Source of the DNA: Chryseobacterium aurantiacum
GTDB taxonomy: Bacteria; Bacteroidota; Bacteroidia; Flavobacteriales; Weeksellaceae
Length of the DNA: 64,000 bases
Direction: 5' to 3'
Assembly: GCF_003020585.1 (NCBI RefSeq)
Contig: NZ_PXUE01000001.1
Coordinates: 1,240,001-1,304,000 of the forward strand
Below the pieces are notes generated by a model. That model had not been told where the DNA came from and ran no database searches. It saw only the letters and a list, made by a program, of their open reading frames with translations. Numbering within the stretch: the stretch's first letter is position 1; each line of letters starts with the position of its first letter. Positions 19,521 through 28,098 of this stretch are shown here, in pieces. The position numbers and the translations under genes were made by a program.

Positions 19521-20318
19521 TTAAGAGAGTGATTTTTTTGTTTGGGTAATGGTATCCAGTAGGGAGTTCAGATAGAGGTCACCCAATGCCTGAATAAAAA
19601 AGTGATGGCCTTCAAACTCCTTGATCTGAAATTCATCTGCGGTGACTTCTTTCCAATATTCTACGATTTCTTTATTGGCATCATCCTGTGTAGCACAATG
19701 GGCTTCAATTGGAATCTGAAGTTTTTGTCCTGTATATCGTAAGGATTCATGAGTGCGTAAGTCTCCTCTGAGTTGGGAAAGAGTAAACTGTAACATTTCA
19801 GGATGGTTCAATATAGCGTCCGGGGTGCCGCCCATTTTTTTGATTTCTTCAATAATATCTGCATCGGTGCTGGCACTGCTCATGGGATTCGGATCTTTCA
19901 TATGAGGAGCATGGCGTCCGGCTACGATAAGTTTTTCAGGTAGTTGAAAACCTCTTTCCTGCAAAGTATAAGCAACCTGGAAAGCTACTGCTGCACCAAA
20001 GCTATGCCCGTAAATGATATAAGGAGAGCGTACTACCTTTGGAAAAATCGATAAAAACGCATCTACGAGTTCATCAATGGATGCCGCTGCTGGTGATGTA
20101 ATGTGGTTACCCCGTCCCGGAATTTCAACCGGGATGAAGTCTATATCTCTGTTATTGGCAGTATTACACCAAGCTCTGTACAAGCTGGCCCCACTGCCTG
20201 CTGAGGGAAAACAAAATACCTGAATGCGCTCTTCTGAAGAGTGGAACGCATTCTTATTTTCATTTTCCTCACGTATTTTTCTATGGTTAAAAGGAAACCA
20301 TTTTTGTAGAATGTCCAT
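19521..20318 (-). CDS. Type II thioesterase
   Basis: A 265-residue alpha/beta hydrolase of the editing thioesterase family (GrsT/YbtT/PchC-like). Visible features are CFPSAGSGASLYRAW near residue 36, VEIPGRG, the nucleophile elbow GHSFGA with Ser106, and the C-terminal catalytic His in FEGHHFF. It is cytosolic. Such enzymes remove wrong or stalled acyl groups from carrier domains and free phosphopantetheine arms primed with acyl-CoA. The gene sits between two NRPS genes in the operon with gaps of 30 and 13 bases. It differs from the TE domain fused to the terminal NRPS, which would release the finished product. Confidence 0.93.
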   Translation of the reverse strand: MDILQKWFPFNHRKIREENENKNAFHSSEERIQVFCFPSAGSGASLYRAWCNTANNRDIDFIPVEIPGRGNHITSPAAASIDELVDAFLSIFPKVVRSPYIIYGHSFGAAVAFQVAYTLQERGFQLPEKLIVAGRHAPHMKDPNPMSSASTDADIIEEIKKMGGTPDAILNHPEMLQFTLSQLRGDLRTHESLRYTGQKLQIPIEAHCATQDDANKEIVEYWKEVTADEFQIKEFEGHHFFIQALGDLYLNSLLDTITQTKKSLS

Positions 20319-20348
20319 ATAGTTTTAATCTGTAGTTTTAATTTGTTT

Positions 20349-23300
20349 TTATGAATCTATACTAAGCTGAATTTCCCAGTTTTCGGCGTTCACAATCCGA
20401 TGTACCCATGTTTCATAGAGTAATACTATTTCTTCGAGCTGCTTCAGGTCAAAAGCTTCTTCCACCACATCCCAGTTGATCAGGTATTCATCTCCTCTGC
20501 GATAGATTTGATGGTCAATAACCACCTGTGGTGTTTGGCTTACGGCATACACTTCTTTCACTCCTTTCGGGAAGAAATTGTTTTCCGTGTCTGCGGACTC
20601 GCTGCTTAGCAAACTGGTGTATACTACAGGCATCACTGCCTTTCCGGGATTGTTTTTGTTTAAAGCCCGTAATACTTCCAAGCCATTTTTGGCCCTGTGT
20701 TCTACTGCCTGCCATATTTGCTCCTGAATAGCGTTGGCTTCGTGTAAGAAATTTGTTTCATTTTCAGGGAAATAGGAGATTAATGCCACATTAGTAAAGT
20801 CACCCATGATTTCGTTAACATCGGGGTGAAGTCCTAATCGGTTGAAAAGAGTCATATTTAAAGTGAGTGCTTTTCCGCCACTCCAATGAGACAGGAGTTT
20901 TGAAAAAATGGTTGCGAATACCGCTGTAGCGCTAAGATTGTATTGCCCTGCTTTTTTAGTTAATGCCTCAATGGCTTTATCTGATACGGCAAACGTATAT
21001 CTTCTGAATTGAGGATTTTCAATCTCAGAAAGCGGTTTTATAAAGGGTAGTGCAGGTCCCGCAGGAATATCTTTTAGTTTAGATTCCCAATAGTCTTCTG
21101 CCTTTTGTATAAACTGTTGATGTTCCAGATGCCATTTTTTCTCGTCGGTGATATATTGTTTAACGGTGTACCCTGGTTTTTGCACTTTTTGACCCTGATA
21201 GGCTTTAATAATTTCTTTCATCAGAAGATCGGCACTCCAGGCATCCAGTAAAAGAAGATCAACGCTTAAGTGCAAAATGGTTTCTGCAGAATGGGCTTTA
21301 CTTACTTCAAAATGGAACATTGGCCATTGCCCCAGAGGATATTTGTGGTGAGAACGTTCTGTTCTGATGGTTTCTGGCAATTCATCGGATATTTTAATCT
21401 GATAATAGGGCTGCTGTGGCAAAACAGCTTGGGTACCATTCTCATAAATGACCGTCCTCAAGGCATCATGCAATCCGATAACGTGATTGACTACTTTTTC
21501 CAGTTTTTCAACATCAAGGTGTGCCCATTTCAGTTCACTGTAATAATGTGATCCAACATTTCCCAGCTCAAAAGTATTATCCCTGCCCATTAAAAATGCG
21601 GCCTGAATAGGGGTCAGAGCAAATTGTTCATATTGTTTTTGATGCAGTTGAAAGGTTTCAGATTGTAAATAAGCGATGAGGTAAGTTTTGTTTGCTTTTA
21701 ATTGTTCAAGCAATTCGGGAGAAAGTGCTCCTTCAGGGGCTTTGAACTTTAATTTATCTTCTTCCACCCAAAGTTTTACTTCTTTTTGATCACAGCTATT
21801 GATTAATGATTGCAGGGTATCTGTATGTTTTTGCCATTCAAATGATTCTCGCTCTGTCTGCATTGCTGCTTTTTCGGATTGAAAGTCTATGGCTCCGGCA
21901 ATAAGTGTATTCAGGTAAAAATGTTGTACAGAAAGGTTTAAGTTGGCTCTGATCTTTTCAAAATCATACCCTCCCAGCTGACAGGCTCCTATATTATAAC
22001 GGGCACCATCTGCTTCCAGCAGCTGAGAAATGAAGCCAGCTTCCAGCATAGAGAATCGCAGGGATTCTTTATTATAAATAGGATAAACGGCTTCCATATC
22101 TGCGATCAGATGTACTGCAAAAGCTCCCTGATCAAGCCAGTCATGGTTAAAATTAAGCTGCGTTGGTGAAATGACATTTTCATCGGAAATCAATACCAGT
22201 TCCTGGCTGTATGGATCAAAGTAGTAATACCCTTCCCGGATATTTTCTACTTTATCTTTAAAGACCGTTATGTAGATCTGTACAGGATATATTCCTCCTG
22301 AAGAAGCATAATTAAACCTTGCATTTTGATCCATAGCCTGAGCAGAACAAAGATTTAAATAGTTTTTAAATTCTTCGAACGAAATGGCTCTGTCCATGAA
22401 ACTTCGATAGCTTTTTCTCCACACACTGTATGCATCCTGTGTTTGGGCATCAGCTAATGAAATACGATTGTCTGTACCAAGATCTTTACGTTGTGCGATA
22501 CGACTTTTCTTATAAGATTGTCTTTTTTCTAACTGATCGATGAAACGCAAATCATTAAGGTATTTCATTTGTTCAGCGGTATAAAGAAGGAACTGAGGCG
22601 GAACAGAATGGGTACCGGTCTCTTCCAATTCTTCAAACTGAATATTTTTTTCCAGATAATACCCAATAAGCTCTTCTACTGAACTTAATCTTACCATGTC
22701 CCCTACGGTAGGACGATCCAGAAAATGGGTTTCCAGCTGGTTCGCTAGACGGATAATATCCATGGAAGAAACACCAAGCTCACTGAACTGATCCGTTTCA
22801 TTCAATTCCGGCAGATCAAATACTTCCCGAACGACTTTCAGTACAGGATGTATGCTTCCGTTTTTTGAATTTATTGCCTGTTTTCTTGCATCAGGTTTTT
22901 CGGATCGGGATGAGGTTTGTTCCGCAGCCTGTTGGATAAGTTTATTTCGGTCAATCTTTCCATTGGCTGTTACGGGATAATGAGGTAAAGCAATAATACT
23001 ATCCGGAATAAAGTAGGGTGGGAGATATTTTGCCAGCTGTTTTTTCAATTCAGATTCCGAAAAAGTATCTTCGCTTGATTTCACATAAGCTACCAGTTTT
23101 TTGTGGGCTGCTTTTTCGCCAATGGGTAAAATAACAGGGTCTAGTACTGGGTTGCATTGTTGAAATGCCATTTGAATTTCTGCAATTTCAATACGGTATC
23201 CATTGATTTTCAGCTGGTCATCTTTTCGTCCCAGAAATTCAATCATTCCATCCTCTATATATTGACCATAGTCTCCTGTATCGTACAGCCTGATATTCAG

Positions 23301-26144
23301 GGTAGGATGTATATAAAAGGCTTTTTGGGTTAAGTCTTCACGTCTCCAATATTCTACTGCGAGACCTTTTCCGGCAATATGTAATTTTCCCTTTACAAAC
23401 GCAGGACATGGGCGGCCTGATTCATCCAACACATAAAATTGCTGGTTAGATAAGGGATAACCATAGGGGATGGAGGTCCAGTCTTCTTTAATCTCTTGCA
23501 CTTCATAATAATTCGACCAGATGGATGCTTCTGTAGCACCACCCATGCTTACCAGATTAGCCTTTGGAAGCAGTTTTTTCATCCGTTCAAAAGTAGAAAG
23601 CGGAATCCAGTCCCCTGATAAGAAGACTTTTTCTAAGGTAATGTCATTGTTTTCTGAAACAGCATCCAATAAAATATTGAATAAAGCGGGAACAGAATTC
23701 CATAAGGTGACCTGATGCTTCACAATGAGTGATTTCCATGCGATAGGATCAATACGTTCTTCTTCCGTGGGAACAATTAGTTTTCCGCCTGTTCCCAATA
23801 CTCCAAAGATGTCATATACTGATAAATCAAAGCTATAGGCTGATAGTCCCAATACGGTATCATGCTCGTTTATTTCAAAGCGCTTGTTCACATCTAAAAT
23901 AGTATTTACAGCCGCTTCGTGGGTAATGACTACGCCCTTAGGTTTTCCTGTAGATCCTGATGTGAAGATAATATAAGCAACATCTTCCTGTTGGCTAGCA
24001 GGTTGTTCAAAATCAAGAAAGTCCCAAGTAATGTCATGATGTTTAAGGTGAAAGAAATTATCGGTTTGCAGTTCTTTGATATCAAATTCCTGATCCGTGA
24101 TAAAACCCTGTGCTTCTGCCTGCTGAATAATTTCAACGGTTCTGATTTCAGGATTGTTATGCGACATCGGAATATAAGAGGCTCCATATTGAACAATACC
24201 GAGAATAATAGCAATAGATTCAAAGGATTTTTGCATCTGAACTACAATTCTGGCTCCTTTTTGAATATGATTACGCTGTAATAATGCCGAAATATGATTG
24301 GCTTTTTCAATTAATTCCTTGTAAGAATAAGTATGTTCTTTGAAAACAATTGCTTCTCTTTCAGGATTTTTTTTAGAATATTCCAGAATTTGTTCATGGA
24401 GTAAAAGTTTCGGATAATCATATTGAGTTTGGTTGGCTGATCTTTGGATTTCACGCTCATCATGAGTTCTCAGATCACCTAATGTTGTTTCCCAGAAAGA
24501 AATATCCTGCACTGCATTTTCAATCATTTGGGTATAGGTTTCAAACATTGAGGCAACCAATCCATCTGGGAATATCGTGTTTAAAGCATCCCAAGCCACT
24601 ACCATATCGCCGTTTTTAGTCATGACCTGAGAGTCTAGCCAAACCTGTGGAGTTTGAGAAGACGAATAGCCTACTTCCCCAAACATGGATGGATCACCCA
24701 AATCATGTCCATCTTTGTTTAGCCCTAAAGCACTGGTAAATACAACAGGATAAAACAGATCAGCAGAAGGGTTCATGCGGTTAAGCTCTTTTACAACCTC
24801 AACAGCGGAATACGTTTTGTGTTCCAGGTCTTCCTGCATTTGCCACTGTAATGCCTGTGCATTCTCTTCTATACTTCGTTGAGTGCAGCTGATGCTTAAG
24901 AGTGACAAATGGGTAAAATCACCGATGACTTTATCAATATCCGGATGAACGGGATCTCGCTCAAAGACCGTAAGCATTAATCCGAATTGTTGTCCGGCAC
25001 CCCAGGCAGATAATACCTCTGAGAAAATACTCATTAAGGCTGCCGTAGGAGTTAGTTTCTTCTGTGCCGCATGCCTACAGAATTTTTCCCATTTTTCTTT
25101 TTTTAAAGTTTGTTCAAAGTGGGCAAATTCTTTTGCGGTATGTCCAAAAGCACTGATCTGCTTTTTTAGCGGTAACTGGGGAGGAGGAGATAAGCTGTTC
25201 ATCCTGTTTTGCCAATAGGCCTTGTCTTCTTCGTATCGGTCAGATTTTTTTCTCAATTCGATATACTGAAGGTAATCACGGAAAGAAGCTTTGATTTCAG
25301 GAAGAGCTTCCTGAGGAGCAGAATTTTTTAATCGCTCAGAATATAAGAGTGATAAATCTCTCCAGAACAAGCGCAGACTCAATGCGTCGCTGGCAATAAA
25401 GTCCATTCCAAAGTGAATTCGCCATTCTCCCATTTCCATTTCACTTACCTGCAGATCAAATAAAGGCTGATTCAGTGGAATAATCTGGCTTTCCATCTGT
25501 TCACGGATATCAGTAAGGTGCTTCTGAAGATCCTTACTTTCATTGCTTCTGTGTAGAGGAATGATATAATTCATTTCTGGAATAATTTTCTGGAAACCGT
25601 TTTCATCAACCCTTACCCGGAGCATTTCATGTCTCTTGATCAAGTCATTTACGGCAAGCTGTAAGGCAATTGTATCCAGATTTTTGGTATTCATTTCAAA
25701 ATATCCGTAACAGCTTATCCCGCCCCAGGGTAGTTCTGCATTTCGACCTACTACATAAGCGTTTTGTATATCGCTTAGTTTAAAATTTTCATACCGTGAA
25801 TCTTCATCATTTTTATATAAATTCAAGGTTGTATTCTCATTGGAAGTAAGCTGCTGTTCATTGATTTGTTCAAAAATAAATTCTGCCCAGCTTTGCAAGG
25901 TAGGTTCTCTCAAAAAGTCCGTACTTCTTACTTCTATTCCCAGTTCTTTCTTCCAGCGTCCTGTAAGGTCAGCCATTGCAATAGAGTCCAATCCTATGGT
26001 AAACAGATTTTCATCGTTTTCAAGTTCTTCCAGCTCATCTTCATCGAGCTTTAATTCTTCCATCAGGTTCTTTTGAAGGTATTCAAAAGCTTCTGACACA
26101 CTTTTTAGTGTTACTTGTGGAGATTCTTGTTCTATAGTTATCAC
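20349..26144 (-). CDS. NRPS: ArCP-like-Cy-A(Cys)-T-Ox-docking-Cy
   Basis: A 1931-residue synthetase. Residues 15-95 are a carrier domain of aryl-carrier type (GLDSIAM, Ser54; then RWKKELGIEV and PTLQSW). Cy1 spans 118-555 with D248-x4-D253-x2-S256. The A domain (585-1070) has FTSGSTGKPKG and pocket segments FDLSVYD, LWN, FLSGDW, SMGGATEASIW: close to the cysteine code, with Phe and Met replacing two Leu. The T domain has LGVSSMD (Ser1127). Residues 1195-1420 are a SagB/McbC-like FMN oxidase (RFNYASSGGIYPVQIY, EAGFISQLLEADG), which in EpoB and bleomycin synthetases turns thiazoline into thiazole. Residues 1440-1498 are an internal TubC-like docking domain, then Cy2 with D1629-x4-D1634-x2-S1637. 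The overall order recalls HMWP2 of yersiniabactin. Confidence 0.93.
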   Translation of the reverse strand: MITIEQESPQVTLKSVSEAFEYLQKNLMEELKLDEDELEELENDENLFTIGLDSIAMADLTGRWKKELGIEVRSTDFLREPTLQSWAEFIFEQINEQQLTSNENTTLNLYKNDEDSRYENFKLSDIQNAYVVGRNAELPWGGISCYGYFEMNTKNLDTIALQLAVNDLIKRHEMLRVRVDENGFQKIIPEMNYIIPLHRSNESKDLQKHLTDIREQMESQIIPLNQPLFDLQVSEMEMGEWRIHFGMDFIASDALSLRLFWRDLSLLYSERLKNSAPQEALPEIKASFRDYLQYIELRKKSDRYEEDKAYWQNRMNSLSPPPQLPLKKQISAFGHTAKEFAHFEQTLKKEKWEKFCRHAAQKKLTPTAALMSIFSEVLSAWGAGQQFGLMLTVFERDPVHPDIDKVIGDFTHLSLLSISCTQRSIEENAQALQWQMQEDLEHKTYSAVEVVKELNRMNPSADLFYPVVFTSALGLNKDGHDLGDPSMFGEVGYSSSQTPQVWLDSQVMTKNGDMVVAWDALNTIFPDGLVASMFETYTQMIENAVQDISFWETTLGDLRTHDEREIQRSANQTQYDYPKLLLHEQILEYSKKNPEREAIVFKEHTYSYKELIEKANHISALLQRNHIQKGARIVVQMQKSFESIAIILGIVQYGASYIPMSHNNPEIRTVEIIQQAEAQGFITDQEFDIKELQTDNFFHLKHHDITWDFLDFEQPASQQEDVAYIIFTSGSTGKPKGVVITHEAAVNTILDVNKRFEINEHDTVLGLSAYSFDLSVYDIFGVLGTGGKLIVPTEEERIDPIAWKSLIVKHQVTLWNSVPALFNILLDAVSENNDITLEKVFLSGDWIPLSTFERMKKLLPKANLVSMGGATEASIWSNYYEVQEIKEDWTSIPYGYPLSNQQFYVLDESGRPCPAFVKGKLHIAGKGLAVEYWRREDLTQKAFYIHPTLNIRLYDTGDYGQYIEDGMIEFLGRKDDQLKINGYRIEIAEIQMAFQQCNPVLDPVILPIGEKAAHKKLVAYVKSSEDTFSESELKKQLAKYLPPYFIPDSIIALPHYPVTANGKIDRNKLIQQAAEQTSSRSEKPDARKQAINSKNGSIHPVLKVVREVFDLPELNETDQFSELGVSSMDIIRLANQLETHFLDRPTVGDMVRLSSVEELIGYYLEKNIQFEELEETGTHSVPPQFLLYTAEQMKYLNDLRFIDQLEKRQSYKKSRIAQRKDLGTDNRISLADAQTQDAYSVWRKSYRSFMDRAISFEEFKNYLNLCSAQAMDQNARFNYASSGGIYPVQIYITVFKDKVENIREGYYYFDPYSQELVLISDENVISPTQLNFNHDWLDQGAFAVHLIADMEAVYPIYNKESLRFSMLEAGFISQLLEADGARYNIGACQLGGYDFEKIRANLNLSVQHFYLNTLIAGAIDFQSEKAAMQTERESFEWQKHTDTLQSLINSCDQKEVKLWVEEDKLKFKAPEGALSPELLEQLKANKTYLIAYLQSETFQLHQKQYEQFALTPIQAAFLMGRDNTFELGNVGSHYYSELKWAHLDVEKLEKVVNHVIGLHDALRTVIYENGTQAVLPQQPYYQIKISDELPETIRTERSHHKYPLGQWPMFHFEVSKAHSAETILHLSVDLLLLDAWSADLLMKEIIKAYQGQKVQKPGYTVKQYITDEKKWHLEHQQFIQKAEDYWESKLKDIPAGPALPFIKPLSEIENPQFRRYTFAVSDKAIEALTKKAGQYNLSATAVFATIFSKLLSHWSGGKALTLNMTLFNRLGLHPDVNEIMGDFTNVALISYFPENETNFLHEANAIQEQIWQAVEHRAKNGLEVLRALNKNNPGKAVMPVVYTSLLSSESADTENNFFPKGVKEVYAVSQTPQVVIDHQIYRRGDEYLINWDVVEEAFDLKQLEEIVLLYETWVHRIVNAENWEIQLSIDS

Positions 26145-26191
26145 AAAATAGTTTTAAATGTTATCTTTTTTCTCAATATTGTAGCTCAGCA

Positions 26192-28081
26192 TCAGGTGGT
26201 TTTCAACCCGAATACTTTTTCCCGAAACTGATAATTCGGGATATTCTCTTTTCGTATGCCACATCCTTTGTAATAGGATTTCCAGTCGATTTTGTGGCCT
26301 TTTATCCAATCTGCAAAAAGATTCTGTTCCAGGTCAGGATGGGTGAGGGTATCTGAGAAAGAAATTCCATTCATACTTTTCTCAGATATTTCAGAAACAT
26401 CATTGCTGTTTCTCCAAAGACCTTTTATAGAAATGCTATCGGATTCATCGGTAAGGGCAGTTTCTAAAATCTGAAGCGCTTCGTCTTTATCCGTTGCCCA
26501 GATGACCTGTTTTTCCTTAAAGTCGGCTTTGGATACGTTCTGGCTGTAGGAGAGTTCAGCCATATTCAGATTTTCGTTTTCTTTTAAGAAAGAAGCAAAA
26601 GCCTCCCATTGATCTCTGATACAGGATTGATTTCTGGCACTGAAACGAAGCGGCCATTTGCGGGAATTGTACGCTAGTATTTCATCAGGATTTATGGTTG
26701 AATTTTCATATTCTTCTAATACAATATGAGCATTCGTACCACTTAAGCCAAAAGAACTGATAGCTGCTGTCCGTGGTTTTTCCGTAGAATTCCATTTTAT
26801 GGTTTTTTGTGGAATTTCAATACAGGATTCAGACCAGTTGATGTGGGTAGATGGGGTATTGAAATGCAGATTTCCGGGAACCTTTTGGTGTTCCAGTGCC
26901 AATACGGTTTTAATGAATCCTGCTACACCTGCAGCCGCTTCAAGATGACCAAGATTGGATTTAACAGTACCCACATAGACTGGTGTTTGCCTTTCCTTAG
27001 GAAGCAAATGGATGATGGAGTTCATTTCAATAGGATCACCAATTTCGGTACCGGTACCGTGCGCTTCAATATAGTCAGGGCCGTTTTCGCTGATTCCGGC
27101 TTTCTTCCAGACTTCTTTCAGCAGCATTTCCTGTGAAGGACCATGAGGAACAGTAGGACCGGAAGATAATCCACCCTGATTGACTCCCGAAGCTTTTATA
27201 ACAGCATGAATATGATCACCAGCTTTTACAGCATCCGATAGTTTTTTAAGAACTACAACACCACATCCTTCTCCACGAACGGTTCCATTTGCTTCTGCAT
27301 CAAATGATTTGCTGCGGCATTCCGGTGAAAGGATATTCAGGGAAGAAAATAAAGCAGTGGATTCCTGAAAAAGCAACAGATTGACCCCACCGGCAAGTGC
27401 CATATTGCAATCGCCCATCCATAACCCTTTACAAGCCAGATCAATACTTACGAGTGATGAGGAACAGGCGGTGTCTGTAGTAATTCCCGGCCCTTGAAAG
27501 CCAAAGAAATAGCTTGCTCTGCCGGACATAAATGAAAATCCATTACCTGATACATCATAAGGCTCAAACTGAGCAGTAAGCTTTCTTTCGTTAGCGAGCT
27601 GCTGCATATATTCCATGAGCATTACACCGGCATACACTCCGGTTTTACTTCCCCGTAATGAATCAGGGGCATATCCTGCATTTTCTAAAGCTTCCCAGCA
27701 GACTTTCAAAAATAGTCTCTGCTGAGGATCTGTACGTTCTGCTTCTCTTGGGGAGAAACGGAATAAGCGATGGTCGAAGGCTTCAATATCTTCTTCCAAA
27801 TAGCCGGCCTCTTTTAGAAAAGGGCTTCCTTCCCATGTTCCGCCTAAAGTATTTTCAGCTCTCTTTTCAGGAATAGGACCAATAAGGTCTTCCTGTGATT
27901 GCAGAGCTTTCCAGAATTTTGCCGGACTGCTGGCTCCTTTGGGAAAGCGGCAGGCCATCCCTACAATAGCAATAGGCTCAAAAAGGGAATCCTGATTTTG
28001 TTCTATTTGTTTCTTCAATCTCCTGATTTCCTCGAGAGCTTTTCTGAGGATATCCGAACGATCTGTATTGGTGTTTTCCAT
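26192..28081 (-). CDS. Stand-alone ketosynthase (AT-less PKS half-module)
   Basis: A 629-residue protein starting with a charged coiled coil (residues 8-30) of PKS docking type. The KS has the active-site Cys206 in DTACSSS, the two His in HGTGT and NLGHLEAAAG, and GLSGTNAH. After the KS there is only a linker (LNMAELSYSQNVSKADFKEK, WIKGHKIDWKSYY) closing with IPNYQFREKVFGL, which resembles the LPTYPF...R post-KS linker of trans-AT PKSs. There is no AT, KR or carrier domain. The partner carrier is probably the ArCP-like domain that begins the next protein (20349-26144). It would either add a malonyl unit supplied in trans, leaving a beta-keto group, or simply pass the chain on. Confidence 0.93.
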   Translation of the reverse strand: MENTNTDRSDILRKALEEIRRLKKQIEQNQDSLFEPIAIVGMACRFPKGASSPAKFWKALQSQEDLIGPIPEKRAENTLGGTWEGSPFLKEAGYLEEDIEAFDHRLFRFSPREAERTDPQQRLFLKVCWEALENAGYAPDSLRGSKTGVYAGVMLMEYMQQLANERKLTAQFEPYDVSGNGFSFMSGRASYFFGFQGPGITTDTACSSSLVSIDLACKGLWMGDCNMALAGGVNLLLFQESTALFSSLNILSPECRSKSFDAEANGTVRGEGCGVVVLKKLSDAVKAGDHIHAVIKASGVNQGGLSSGPTVPHGPSQEMLLKEVWKKAGISENGPDYIEAHGTGTEIGDPIEMNSIIHLLPKERQTPVYVGTVKSNLGHLEAAAGVAGFIKTVLALEHQKVPGNLHFNTPSTHINWSESCIEIPQKTIKWNSTEKPRTAAISSFGLSGTNAHIVLEEYENSTINPDEILAYNSRKWPLRFSARNQSCIRDQWEAFASFLKENENLNMAELSYSQNVSKADFKEKQVIWATDKDEALQILETALTDESDSISIKGLWRNSNDVSEISEKSMNGISFSDTLTHPDLEQNLFADWIKGHKIDWKSYYKGCGIRKENIPNYQFREKVFGLKTT

Positions 28082-28098
28082 TAAGTATTGTTTTGGTG

